A program made the translations under genes and the position numbers. Of a DNA stretch of 30,712 nt, positions 6,760 through 14,686 are shown piece by piece (position 1 is the first letter of the stretch; every line of letters begins with the position of its first letter). Origin of the DNA: Faecalibacterium sp. CAG:74 (GTDB lineage: Bacteria > Bacillota > Clostridia > Christensenellales > Aristaeellaceae); contig FR899894.1 in assembly GCA_000437595.1 (NCBI GenBank), positions 37,690 to 68,401 on the forward strand. The letters run 5' to 3'. The notes below the pieces were generated by a model, which worked only from the letters and a program-made list of their open reading frames with translations, did not search any database and was not told the origin of the DNA.

Positions 6760-9291
6760 TTACTTTTCCGGCGCATCCGGGGTGGTCGGCGTGGGCGGCA
6801 CCGGGGCTTTGCCCTGAATGTACACCGGGTATGCCGCGCTCACCCGCTGACCGTCATTCACCGTCGCGGTGACGAGGACAATTTGTGTTTCCGCGTTTGC
6901 GGACACGCGCAGCTTCCCGTCGCCAGAAATCGTCGCAACGTTCGCGGGGCAGTTGACCGCCCACGTCACACGCTTCACCGTAGCGTTCGCGGGCTGCACC
7001 GTCGCCATCAGCCGGAGCGTCGCACCCGCGCGGACGATGCGGTTGCCTGTAATCACCACGCCCGTCGCCGGAATGCCGACCGTCACGCGCACGGACGCGC
7101 GCTTGTTCGAGCCGTCGGTCGTGCGGACGGTAATCGTCGCTGTACCCGCCTTCAGGCCGCGCACAACGCCGTTTGCATCCACCGTCGCAACGCGGGTGTT
7201 GCTGCTGCGCCAGCGGATGGGCATCTGTGCCGTTTCGGGTGTTGCCGACACATGCAGCTGCATCGACGCGCCAACGTTGACCCAGCTGCTGGCTGCCGTC
7301 AAGGTGAGTTTCGTCGTCTTGGGGTAAATGACAAGCGTCCACGTTGCGGAAATTGTGCTGTTCTCCGCGCTGACGGCGTTCACCGTTACCGTCGTGATTT
7401 CTGCCACGTTCTTCGTGGTCAGCACGCCGCTGGTCGAAATGGTCGCGACGCTCGCGGGGCAGTTGAGCGAGTAGATAACCTTCTGATTCGCGGCATCCTT
7501 GGGCAGAATCGTCGCCTTGATGGTCGTGGACTGCCCGCCGCCGAGTTTTTCCGCGCCGCTGATGGTCAGCGACTTGACCGTTTTCTGTACCTTGACGGTG
7601 AACTTCGCGCGGACACCCGTGCCGTCCGTCGCCGTCGCGGTAATCGTCACCGTACCCGCCTTGAGCGCGGTCACAACGCCATTTGCATCCACCGTCGCAA
7701 TGCGCTTGTTGCTGGTCGACCAAGTGACGCTCTGCGCGGCATCTTCCGGCAAAACGCGCGCCGTCAGCTGAAGCGTCTTGTCTTCGCCGTCCACGTCGAT
7801 GTAGTTTCTCGGCGCGGAAATGGCAACCGTCGTTACCGGGGGCAGAATCTGGACGGTGCGCGTCGCGGAAATCGCGCTGTTCTCCGCGCTGACCGCCGTT
7901 ACCGTGATGGTCACAGGCGCGGTGAACCCCTTGCCAGCCTTCAAGCGCCCATGCCGGTCAATGGTCGCAATGTCTTTGCCGCAATCCACCGACCAGATAA
8001 CCTTCTGGTTCGTCGCCGTAGCGGGGGTGATGACGGCGTTCAGCGTGATGGTCTTGCCCTGCGCAACGGCACTTGCGCCGCGGATTTCCAGCGTGCCAAC
8101 CGCGCTTCCGACCGTCAGGGTGATTTTCGCCGAACGGCCCGAACCGTCCGTCGCCTTGGCGGTAATCGTCACCTTGCCGACCTTCTTCGCCGTCACCAGA
8201 CCGTTTGCATCCACCGTCGCAATGCGCTTGTTGCTGGTCGACCAAGCCACCTGCTGGGAGGCGTCCTCCGGGATGCATTTTGCCGTCAGCTGAAGCGTCG
8301 GGGAAGCGAGGTCAATCGTCAGGCGCGGCGCGGAAATCGCAAGTCCCGTCGTCACCGGGCGAATCGTGACCGTGTGGGTGGCGCGAATCGCGCTGTTCTG
8401 CTTGGACACCGCCGTCACGGTAATGGTCGTAATCGCGCTGACTTTCTTGGTCGTCAGCTTGCCGCTCTGGCTGATGCTGGCGATGCTCTTGTCGCAGTCC
8501 ACTGACCAGACGACGCCCTTTTCCGTCGCATCCGCCGGCGTCATCACCGCCTTGAGCGTGATGGACTTGCCCGCCGCGACACTGCCTGCGCCCTCGATGG
8601 TCAGCCCCGTCACGCCGCTGACGACGCGCAGGGTGATGCGGCCCTTGACCTTGCTGCCGTCCTTCGCCGTGGCAGTGATGGTCACTTTGCCGGTCTTGCG
8701 CGCCGTCACCAGACCGCTTGCATCCACCGTCGCAATTTTGCTGCTGCTGCTCGACCATGTGACATCGGCAATCGCGTCCTCCGGGTCGCACGTCGCTTTC
8801 AGCTGCAAAGTTTTGCTGCCGCTCAAATCAACATACATCGTGGGCGCGCTGACGGTGATTTTTTTCACGCCCGGCGCAATGCACAGGCGGAAGTTCGCAT
8901 AGCGCGACGGGTCACTTTTCAGCGCCGCCGACACCTGCACATAGTGCGTGTATGCCACACGTTTGGTGGTAATAACGCCGCTTTTGATGGTCGCCAGCGA
9001 AGCATCCGCCGGGTACAGCGTCCATTCCAAATCGCTGTTCGGGACGGTTTTTCCGTCGATGGTGACGGAGAACGTCAGCTTCTCGCCGCCGCGAACCGTC
9101 TTTGCGCCGGAAATAACGACTTCGCCTTTCGCGGGCGGCGTAGGCAGCGGCGGTGCGGGCGGCAGGTCACTGCCCGTGGTGATGTCCGACGGCGTTGTGA
9201 CCGCCAGCGCTGTATTGCTCCATTGCGGCACAAGCAGCACCGCCAGCGCCAGCATCAGCACCAGCGCCGCCTTTTTCATGCTTTGCTTCAT
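6760..9291 (-). CDS. Secreted protein of nine bacterial Ig-like (BIG2-type) units
   Basis: The 843-residue protein starts with a signal peptide (KKAALVLMLALAVLLV, cleavage probably after ALA near residue 30), then a Pro-rich linker, nine Ig-like units of about 85 residues and a Pro-rich tail. After a first unit, two types alternate four times. Type A carries WSTSNKRIATVDANGLVTA-like blocks. Type B carries WSVDCDKSIASISQSGKLT-like blocks with a single conserved Cys (VDC, VDC, LNC, VNC). The type A coding DNA repeats about every 510-530 bases (TTTGCATCCACCGTCGCAA near 7168, 7682 and 8212; one mismatch near 8720). No LPXTG motif, SLH domain or catalytic domain is visible, so how it is held at the surface is unknown. 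An adhesion or cell-wall role is plausible but unproven. The start has AGGAGG eight bases upstream, plus a good promoter. Confidence 0.88.
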   Translation of the reverse strand: MKQSMKKAALVLMLALAVLLVPQWSNTALAVTTPSDITTGSDLPPAPPLPTPPAKGEVVISGAKTVRGGEKLTFSVTIDGKTVPNSDLEWTLYPADASLATIKSGVITTKRVAYTHYVQVSAALKSDPSRYANFRLCIAPGVKKITVSAPTMYVDLSGSKTLQLKATCDPEDAIADVTWSSSSSKIATVDASGLVTARKTGKVTITATAKDGSKVKGRITLRVVSGVTGLTIEGAGSVAAGKSITLKAVMTPADATEKGVVWSVDCDKSIASISQSGKLTTKKVSAITTITVTAVSKQNSAIRATHTVTIRPVTTGLAISAPRLTIDLASPTLQLTAKCIPEDASQQVAWSTSNKRIATVDANGLVTAKKVGKVTITAKATDGSGRSAKITLTVGSAVGTLEIRGASAVAQGKTITLNAVITPATATNQKVIWSVDCGKDIATIDRHGRLKAGKGFTAPVTITVTAVSAENSAISATRTVQILPPVTTVAISAPRNYIDVDGEDKTLQLTARVLPEDAAQSVTWSTSNKRIATVDANGVVTALKAGTVTITATATDGTGVRAKFTVKVQKTVKSLTISGAEKLGGGQSTTIKATILPKDAANQKVIYSLNCPASVATISTSGVLTTKNVAEITTVTVNAVSAENSTISATWTLVIYPKTTKLTLTAASSWVNVGASMQLHVSATPETAQMPIRWRSSNTRVATVDANGVVRGLKAGTATITVRTTDGSNKRASVRVTVGIPATGVVITGNRIVRAGATLRLMATVQPANATVKRVTWAVNCPANVATISGDGKLRVSANAETQIVLVTATVNDGQRVSAAYPVYIQGKAPVPPTPTTPDAPEK

Positions 9292-9338
9292 GGTTCTTTC
9301 CTCCTACCAATTTCCGAAAAAGGGATTCCGCATTCTTC

Positions 9339-9368
9339 ATTGTAGCGCAGAGCGCGGCCTTGCGTCAA
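9339..9368 (-). promoter_or_regulatory. Promoter of the Ig-repeat gene
   Basis: Read on the minus strand, TTGACG (-35, complement of 9363-9368) and TACAAT (-10, complement of 9339-9344) are separated by 18 bases. The -10 lies 47 bases before the start codon, leaving room for the leader and the AGGAGG site. Confidence 0.75.
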
Positions 9369-9401
9369 GCAAATTTCGCCTGTGGGTGAAGAATTTACAA
9401 G

Positions 9402-10124
9402 TCACCGCCTTGCAAAGGCGTAAATCCCAATCGCCGCGGCAATGGACAGATTCAGCGAATCCACCTTATTGCTGCTTGGAATGCGCACAGGCTGCCCCAG
9501 ACGGCTGAACTCCGGCGGCAGACCGCTGCCCTCGTTGCCGAAAATCAGCGTCCATCGGTCAGGAATGTCGCCCAACACATCCGGCAGGGACTTCGACCCG
9601 TCGAGCATGAACGGATAGAGCGCGTGTTCCGGGAACTGCGCCTGATACTGCGAAAAATCATCATAGACATGCAACCGCAGCTGGAAGATGCTGCCCATGC
9701 TGGCGCGGACGGTCTTGGGGTCGAACACATCCACGCATGGGCGGATGACGGCGATATCCTGCACATCAAAGCCGAGCGCCGTGCGGAAAATCGTGCCCAC
9801 ATTGCCGCTGTCCGACGGGTGATGCAGGACGATATGCGGCTTATTCGGATTCAGGTCATCCTCGAACTTGCTGAACACCGCCGCCGCGAAGCAGTTATCC
9901 TTCCCCGAAATGCGGGAAAGCGCCTTGTCCGCCTCTTCCACACGGATATGGTGCTTTTCCGCTTCCTCGCGAAGCCGCTGTGCGCCCTCGGTTCCGGCGC
10001 TTCGGCTATGCAGCAGCACGCGGCGGCAGCTTTCCGGGCGGTGCAGCAGGCATTCCATCGCCGGGAACATCCCCGGTGCGTAGGCATAATCCAGCTCCGC
10101 CGAATAGGTTGATAAAGACGGCAT
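9402..10124 (-). CDS. SpoU (TrmH)-family RNA 2'-O-methyltransferase
   Basis: The 240-residue protein has the three SPOUT motifs of TrmH-like enzymes: motif 1 HHPSDSGNVGTIFRTALGF, motif 2 LIFGNEGSGLP, and motif 3 RIPSSNKVDSLNLSIAAAIG at the C-terminus, where the trefoil knot binds S-adenosylmethionine. The first 85 or so residues would be the substrate-binding part. The target (a tRNA or rRNA ribose) cannot be told from the sequence. The ATG follows TTAGGAGGGC with about seven bases of spacing. The gene appears to stand alone: its neighbours are the Ig-protein promoter downstream and a repeat of unit B upstream. Confidence 0.9.
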   Translation of the reverse strand: MPSLSTYSAELDYAYAPGMFPAMECLLHRPESCRRVLLHSRSAGTEGAQRLREEAEKHHIRVEEADKALSRISGKDNCFAAAVFSKFEDDLNPNKPHIVLHHPSDSGNVGTIFRTALGFDVQDIAVIRPCVDVFDPKTVRASMGSIFQLRLHVYDDFSQYQAQFPEHALYPFMLDGSKSLPDVLGDIPDRWTLIFGNEGSGLPPEFSRLGQPVRIPSSNKVDSLNLSIAAAIGIYAFARR

Positions 10125-10204
10125 AATTGCCCTCCTAATTTTGATAAAACCGATTCAAGCTACAACACACCTTGGGTTAAACGATGGATACCCCAAAAGT
10201 ATGG

Positions 10205-10278
10205 TAGCGGCGACCGAAGGGGTCAAGGGGGCGATCGGAAAGCCCCCTTGTCGCCTCCGCAGAGGCGAAATCCTCTGC
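10205..10278 (-). repeat. Solo B unit of the hairpin repeat family
   Basis: A single arm lies between ftsY and the methyltransferase gene. Read on the minus strand it starts GCAGAGGATTTCGCCTC, forms TCGCCTC-TGCG-GAGGCGA, then CAAGGGGGC paired with GCCCCCTTG, and ends GACCCCTTCGG. No partner arm is nearby. The rest of the gap (10125-10204 and 10279-10310) shows no feature. Confidence 0.75.
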
Positions 10279-10310
10279 ATGACAATGCAATTCAAGCAGA
10301 AAGAAACGTA

Positions 10311-11207
10311 TTAGAACAAAGCCTCGACAAAGTCCTTGGCATTGAAGGGCTGCAAGTCGTCGATGCCCTCGCCTACGCCGATGTACCACACCGGCACTTC
10401 CAGCTCCTGCCGGATGGCAAGCGCAATGCCGCCCTTCGCCGTGCCGTCCAGTTTTGTCAGGATGATGCCGCCGATTTCGCAGACTTCCTTGAACGCGCGC
10501 GCCTGCGCCAGACCGTTCTGACCCGTCGTTGCATCCAGCACGAGCATACAGCGCACATCCGCTTCCGGGAACTCGCGGTCAATCACGCGGCGCATCTTGT
10601 TCAGCTCATCCATCAGGTTCTTCTTGTTGTGCAGGCGGCCGGCGGTATCGACAATCAGCAGATCTGCGCCCTGTGCCTTGGCGGACTGGATGCCGTCATA
10701 GACGACCGCCGCGGGGTCAGCGCCCTCGGCGTGCTTGACAATCGGCACACGCGCGCGTTCCGCCCAGACGGTCAGCTGGTCAGCCGCCGCCGCACGGAAA
10801 GTATCCGCCGCGCAGAGGATAATCCGGCGGCCAATGTTCTGGAAGCGCAGGGCGAGCTTGCCGATGGTGGTCGTTTTTCCCGCGCCGTTCACGCCGACAA
10901 CGAGCATGACCATCGGCCAGCGCAGCGGCGGACGCGGAATGTCCATCTGCTCAATCATGATATCTTTGAGCATCTGCTTGGCGGTATCGGCGTCCTTGAC
11001 CTTGTTTTCGCTCACGCGGCGGCGCAGTTCATCCATCATGGCAGTTGTCGCCTTCATGCCGCAGTCGGACATGAGCAGGATATCTTCGAGTTCCTCATAG
11101 AAGTCCTCGTCAATCTTCCTTGTTTCCTTCACCAGCGTATCGACGCGCCCCATCAGCGAATCACGCGTCTTGGTTAATCCTTCACGCAGTTTTGCGAACA
11201 GTCCCAT
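10311..11207 (-). CDS. ftsY: Signal recognition particle receptor FtsY
   Basis: The 298-residue SRP GTPase docks ribosome-nascent chain-SRP complexes at the membrane for co-translational insertion. The N domain (about residues 1-85, MGLFAKLREGLTKTR onward) is followed by the G domain. The P-loop is GVNGAGKTTT (about 105-114). Other GTPase motifs are DTFRAAAADQL, DTAGR, LDATTGQ and TKLDGTAKGG, and the end is GVGEGIDDLQPFNAKDFVEALF. There is no long acidic A domain, which is normal in Gram-positive bacteria. The ATG at 11207 was preferred to the one at 11213 because AAGGA is six bases before it but touches the earlier one. It is not next to ffh or smc here; its upstream gap is a hairpin repeat. 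Confidence 0.96.
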   Translation of the reverse strand: MGLFAKLREGLTKTRDSLMGRVDTLVKETRKIDEDFYEELEDILLMSDCGMKATTAMMDELRRRVSENKVKDADTAKQMLKDIMIEQMDIPRPPLRWPMVMLVVGVNGAGKTTTIGKLALRFQNIGRRIILCAADTFRAAAADQLTVWAERARVPIVKHAEGADPAAVVYDGIQSAKAQGADLLIVDTAGRLHNKKNLMDELNKMRRVIDREFPEADVRCMLVLDATTGQNGLAQARAFKEVCEIGGIILTKLDGTAKGGIALAIRQELEVPVWYIGVGEGIDDLQPFNAKDFVEALF

Positions 11208-11224
11208 CGTCATTCCTTCTTTCT

Positions 11225-11350
11225 AAGGGGCATTGCCCCTTGACCCTTCCGCGCGATTGAGTTGCGCGCGTCTTCATACTTTTTTCCGCATGTTTAGCAG
11301 GGGTTTCGCCTCTGCGGAGGCGACCAGAGGGCTTTGCGGTCGCCCTCTGG
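11225..11350 (+). repeat. D unit plus B unit of the hairpin repeat family
   Basis: AAGGGGC-ATT-GCCCCTT (11225-11241) is a perfect hairpin followed by GACCCTTCCGCGCGATTGAG, which is the D tail. B unit sequence starts at 11297 (GCAGGGGTTTCGCCTC) with hairpins TCGCCTC-TGCG-GAGGCGA and CCAGAGGGC/GCCCTCTGG. It stops at about 11350, where an unrelated coding remnant starts. The CCAGAGGGC stem is the third pairing-preserving variant of this stem in the window. Confidence 0.75.
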
Positions 11351-11513
11351 GCTGGAAGGTCACAATGCGCTGACCTTCGCTTTCACGACCGAGAGCGGCT
11401 ATGAAGGCTCCTTCGCAACGCTGAGCGTCGAAACGGCTCCCATCACGATGCTGTCCGCCGATGCCATGACCGGTGCGACGCAGATTTCCTTCTTTGCGCC
11501 TGCTGCGGAGTAA
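11351..11513 (+). pseudogene. Orphan 3' end of a protein-coding gene
   Basis: From the edge of the B repeat, 53 codons read open to a TAA at 11511: LEGHNALTFAFTTESGYEGS onward, ending ISFFAPAAE. A strong intrinsic terminator follows 23 bases later, as expected behind a real gene. There is no start codon with a ribosome binding site, and the reading begins abruptly at the repeat. This looks like the last part of a beta-rich protein whose 5' portion was lost. I do not recognise the family. It lies on the opposite strand to ftsY and the genes around it, which also suggests a relic of an earlier gene order. Confidence 0.55.
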
Positions 11514-11536
11514 TTCCCCCTCGATTGCATCAAAGA

Positions 11537-11582
11537 AACGGGTACTGTGTGAGGACGAATCCTCCACAGTACCCGTTTTTAT
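11537..11582 (+). terminator. Strong intrinsic terminator of the lost gene
   Basis: AACGGGTACTGTG (11537-11549) pairs with CACAGTACCCGTT (11565-11577), and inside it GAGGA pairs with TCCTC. TTTATTTTT follows on the plus strand. Its orientation fits the gene remnant ending at 11513. Confidence 0.88.
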
Positions 11583-11608
11583 TTTTCAAATAAGAGTGCC
11601 AAGGTGGC

Positions 11609-11952
11609 GTAGATGAATGGTTCTTCACGGAATCTTGGGGGAAGAGCAGCTTGGAGGCGCGTCTGCGGACGCGCAAAGTTACTGGCAGGGACGCTTCGCT
11701 GCCTGCGCCTTTGTTGAGCGCGTTTAAGATGCTGACCACCCGCGGAACAGTTGGGGCGTTGCCGCAAGCCCCGCAAGGGACGCTGGCCCTTGACCCTGCA
11801 AGGGGCAGACGAAAAGGGACGAAGTCCCCCCTTGACCCCCTCCGCGCGATTGGGTTGGTCGCGCTTTCATGCTCCTTCCGCGTGCAGCTTTTGATGCTAC
11901 GCCTAAGCCCTTGTTTGCTCCCCCAACTTTCCGTGAAGAACCAGATGAATCT
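11609..11952. repeat. Repeat island with inverted ends (family A copy 2, two hairpin modules, D unit)
   Basis: The island is bounded by imperfect inverted repeats: GGTTCTTCACGGAATCTTGG near 11619-11638, and its inverse near 11921-11942 (CCCCAACTTTCCGTGAAG). Inside, family A lies inverted (11671-11793; ACTGGCAGGGACGCTTCGCT and AACAGTTGGGGCGTTGC are visible). Then come two hairpin modules ending CCCTTGACCC (near 11788 and 11831) with a nested GGGAC-GAA-GTCCC hairpin. The D tail CCGCGCGATTGGGTTGGTCG (11842 onward) follows. No gene is supported in this stretch. Confidence 0.7.
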
Positions 11953-11957
11953 GGAGA

Positions 11958-12512
11958 TTATTCCCCTTCTGTCAGGGTCATCTGCCCCGCGATGCTGCGG
12001 AGGGAGTTTTCCTCCAGCAGCGGCGTGATCATGACGTAAAGTGCTTCCTCGCCCTGCGCGTGCAGTCGGATGCTCTCCGCGTTTTCCATACGGATGGAAC
12101 GCAGACCCGCCAGCGTTGCACCGAGCGATGCGCTGATACGGTAATCGCCCTTTTCCAGCAGCGCAATTGCCCGCGCGGGATAGATACTCGTCAGCGTCAC
12201 TTGAATCGTGTCGCTCGCCTGATACGTCAGCGTGAGGATACGTCCCATGCCATTCTCGAACGCGACATCATAGCATGTGCCGACGACAAGCGGCCACCCG
12301 GAGGTGGTTGGCGTCAATGCGGGCGCGGGGAACATCCGCAGCAGCAGCGGCAAATCATCCGCGCTGGTGATGGTCACAACGTCCTGTCCGGCAGACAGCA
12401 GTGGCTGATCCATACGCGGTGTTACGGTGGAAGCCGTTTCGTCCTCCTGCGGCTGCCCGATGATAACCGCGAGGTAGAACGCCGCCATCAGCAGCAGGCA
12501 CAGCAGCGCCAT
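11958..12512 (-). CDS. Membrane-anchored hypothetical protein, start uncertain
   Basis: The family is not recognised. From the first ATG there are 184 residues: one transmembrane segment at the N-terminus (MALLCLLLMAAFYLAVIIG), then about 160 polar residues with beta-type patterns, probably outside the cell. The frame stays open 16 codons above this ATG and encodes SKGFWKRSAKKLL, a basic stretch expected just inside a membrane anchor. No standard start occurs in that part. However, a GTG at about 12564 after AAAGGA would join the frame if one base of the CCCC run (12556-12559) were absent. The true protein may therefore begin MIPISKGFWKRSAKK, with a frameshift or sequencing error in the assembly. 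It lies downstream of asnS on the same strand and ends beside a repeat island. Confidence 0.6.
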   Translation of the reverse strand: MALLCLLLMAAFYLAVIIGQPQEDETASTVTPRMDQPLLSAGQDVVTITSADDLPLLLRMFPAPALTPTTSGWPLVVGTCYDVAFENGMGRILTLTYQASDTIQVTLTSIYPARAIALLEKGDYRISASLGATLAGLRSIRMENAESIRLHAQGEEALYVMITPLLEENSLRSIAGQMTLTEGE

Positions 12513-12682
12513 CAGGAGCTTTTTGGCGCTGCGCTTCCAGAAGCCCTTGGAAATGGGGAATCACCGTCCTTTGGGAGGGGAAGTTTTTCGGAGAAAATAC
12601 ATTGGGAAAAACGCGCTTTTATGCTTTTGGCGCAGTTGAATCAAGCAGCATGGAAGCCGATGCCCCAATGCGCAAATAGGAA

Positions 12683-14053
12683 TCAGAACTCGCAGTTCAT
12701 CGGCGTGCGCGCATACGGAATGACATCGCGGATGTTGTCAACGCCCGTGAGGTAAATCAGCAGACGCTCGAAGCCCATGCCGAAGCCGGAGTGCGTGCAG
12801 CCGCCGAACTTGCGCAGGTTCACATACCAGTACATCGCGTCCTTGGAGATGTGCAGCGCATCCATGCGCTCCGTCAGCTTGTCCAAGCGGGTTTCACGCT
12901 GGGAGCCGCCCATCAATTCGCCCGCGCCCGGCACAAGCAGGTCAACCGCCGCGACCGTCTTGCCGTCGTCGTTCTGGTACATATAAAACGCCTTGATGTC
13001 CTTAGGCCAGTCATAGACGAACACCGGGCTATGGAAGTATTCCTCGGTCAGGTACTTTTCATGCTCCTTGGCGGTGTCTTCGCCGTACTTCGGCTCGAAC
13101 TGGAAGCGATCCTTCACCTTGCGCAGAATCGTGATGGCTTCCTCGTGGGTGATGCGCGCCGCACCCGTCACGGCGAGGTGATTCAGCTTGTCCAGCAGTC
13201 CGCCGCCAGTGAACTTGTCAAGGAACTCCAGCTCATCCGAGCACTTCTCCAGCACCGTCTTGACGAGGTACTTCAGGAAGTCCTCTTCAATGTCCATCAG
13301 CTGATGAATATCGCAGAACGCGATTTCCGGCTCAATCATCCAGAATTCAGCGGCGTGGGTCTTGGTGTTGCTGTTTTCAGCGCGGAAAGTCGGGCCGAAG
13401 GTGTACACCTTGGAGAACGCCATCGCGAACGTCTCGGCTTCAAGCTGACCCGTCACGGCGAGGGAGGTGGGCTTGCCGAAGAAATCGTTGCTGCCGTCTT
13501 TCTGCTCCGACGGCGGCAGGGTAGTCACGGTGAAGGTGTTGCCCGCTCCCTCGGCGTCGTTGGCAGTAATCAGCGGCGTATGCACATAGAGGTAGCCGCG
13601 GTCTTGAAAGTAGGTGTGAATGGCCATGCTTGCGACGCTGCGGACGCGGAAAACCGCCTGAAACAGGCACGTACGCGGGCGCAGATACGCGATTTCGCGC
13701 AGATACTCCACGCTGTGGCGCTTCGGCTGAAGCGGGTAATCCTCCGGGCAGTCGCCTTCGAGGTGGATGGCAATCGCCTGCACTTCGGGGGTCGTCGGAT
13801 CTTTGTAGGACGGCACGACCTTGCCCGTCACGGTAATCGCCGCGCCAACATGCAGGGTCTGGATGGCGGCGTAGTCCTCGATGGTATTATCGTAGACCAC
13901 CTGCGGGTTCTTGAAGCAGGTGCCATCGAAAAAGTCGATGAAGCCCATGTTCTTCTGCTTGCGGTGATTGCGAATCCAGCCCTGCAGCATCACCGTCTGT
14001 CCCTGCAATTCATTCAGGCGCTCTTTCAGTTCGCGCGTCGTCAATACGTTCAT
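12683..14053 (-). CDS. asnS: Asparaginyl-tRNA synthetase
   Basis: The 456-residue class IIb synthetase charges tRNA-Asn with asparagine in the cytoplasm. An N-terminal OB-fold anticodon domain (TVMLQGWIRNHRKQKNMGFI, about residues 20-39) is followed by the catalytic core. Visible core blocks are TYFQDRGYLYVHTPLITAND (motif 1 region), FGPTFRAENSNTKTHAAEFWMIEPE (motif 2) and GFGMGFERLLIYLTGVDNIR (motif 3). The choice of AsnS over AspS rests on overall resemblance and length. A good start has AGAAGGAAG before the ATG, and an extended -10 promoter lies 55 bases above it. The 170 bases downstream contain only a short remnant of the repeat family (AATCAAGCAGCATGG, near 12641). Confidence 0.95.
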   Translation of the reverse strand: MNVLTTRELKERLNELQGQTVMLQGWIRNHRKQKNMGFIDFFDGTCFKNPQVVYDNTIEDYAAIQTLHVGAAITVTGKVVPSYKDPTTPEVQAIAIHLEGDCPEDYPLQPKRHSVEYLREIAYLRPRTCLFQAVFRVRSVASMAIHTYFQDRGYLYVHTPLITANDAEGAGNTFTVTTLPPSEQKDGSNDFFGKPTSLAVTGQLEAETFAMAFSKVYTFGPTFRAENSNTKTHAAEFWMIEPEIAFCDIHQLMDIEEDFLKYLVKTVLEKCSDELEFLDKFTGGGLLDKLNHLAVTGAARITHEEAITILRKVKDRFQFEPKYGEDTAKEHEKYLTEEYFHSPVFVYDWPKDIKAFYMYQNDDGKTVAAVDLLVPGAGELMGGSQRETRLDKLTERMDALHISKDAMYWYVNLRKFGGCTHSGFGMGFERLLIYLTGVDNIRDVIPYARTPMNCEF

Positions 14054-14107
14054 TGGTCTTCCTTCTTTCTGATTCCCCGATGTCCCTATCGGAGAAATTT
14101 CTCTCTT

Positions 14108-14136
14108 ATCATATCACAAACTTGTTTTCTCTGCAA
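14108..14136 (-). promoter_or_regulatory. Promoter of asnS
   Basis: On the minus strand TTGCAG (complement of 14131-14136) is separated by 17 bases from TATGAT (complement of 14108-14113). The -10 is preceded by TGA, giving an extended -10. It lies immediately outside the repeat block that starts near 14158. Confidence 0.75.
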
Positions 14137-14157
14137 CCAGAGACGCTGCCTCTGGAC

Positions 14158-14621
14158 TCCGCAAGGGAGAATGAAACGGGACGAAGTCCCTCCCTTGACC
14201 CTCTCGCGCGATTGAGTTGGTTTCTCTTTCATGCTGTTTTCGCGTGTTTATGCAGGGATTTCGCGCCTGCGGGCGCGACAAGGGGGCAATAGAAACAGAC
14301 AAAGTCTGCGGTCGCCCCCTTGACCCCTTCGCCTTCGTCCTCCATGCAGCTTGATTTTTCATGTTGCATGGAGTAACGAAGGGTACACTAACTAAAAACT
14401 TGCGATAAAAATCAAGTAACATGGGTCCCCATCTAAGTTTATTGGGCTTTATTGAAACTGCTTTTAGTTAGTGTCCTTTTGCTTCTTTGGAAGCAATACT
14501 CAGAGCAGTAAAATACCAAGCAACAATACAGATCAAGAAACATGGGGGTGTCCGCGCCGAAGGTTTCCAAAGGGCGATCGGAAAGCCCTTTGGTCGCCTC
14601 CGCAGAGGCGAACCCCTCTGC
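14158..14621. repeat. Composite hairpin repeat, copy 3, with preceding D unit
   Basis: The gap 14054-14686 is largely repeats. A D unit (14158-14251) has the outer stem CAAGGGA/TCCCTTG, an inner GGGAC-GAA-GTCCC and the tail CGCGCGATTGAGTTGG. The left B arm (14252 to about 14340) has TCGCGCC-TGC-GGGCGCGA and CAAGGGGGC/GCCCCCTTG with nested CAGAC-AAA-GTCTG. Two central units face each other (14374-14399 minus, 14462-14486 plus; TTTTAGTTAGTGT). The inverted right B arm (about 14550-14621) ends GAACCCCTCTGC. Copies 1 and 2 have only one central unit, so this looks like a longer version of the same element. Bases 14622-14686 show nothing clear. Confidence 0.78.
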
Positions 14622-14686
14622 AACAATCAAAATCAAGTACAAAAGTACCCTATCGCGAAGGAACTTCGAGGGAAATCGCCATTCCC

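Noticed and set aside
7160..8740. Regularly spaced near-identical DNA blocks suggesting a repeat array
   Set aside because: They are the coding sequence for Ig-like units of one protein. The spacing of about 510-530 bases and the translation explain them; this is not a CRISPR array.
12791..14215. Long plus-strand open frame opposite asnS, and similar long frames opposite the GH130 genes, mnmG and the esterase gene
   Set aside because: They are shadows caused by high GC at third positions. They lack ribosome binding sites and recognisable domains, and the opposite strand holds clear conserved genes.
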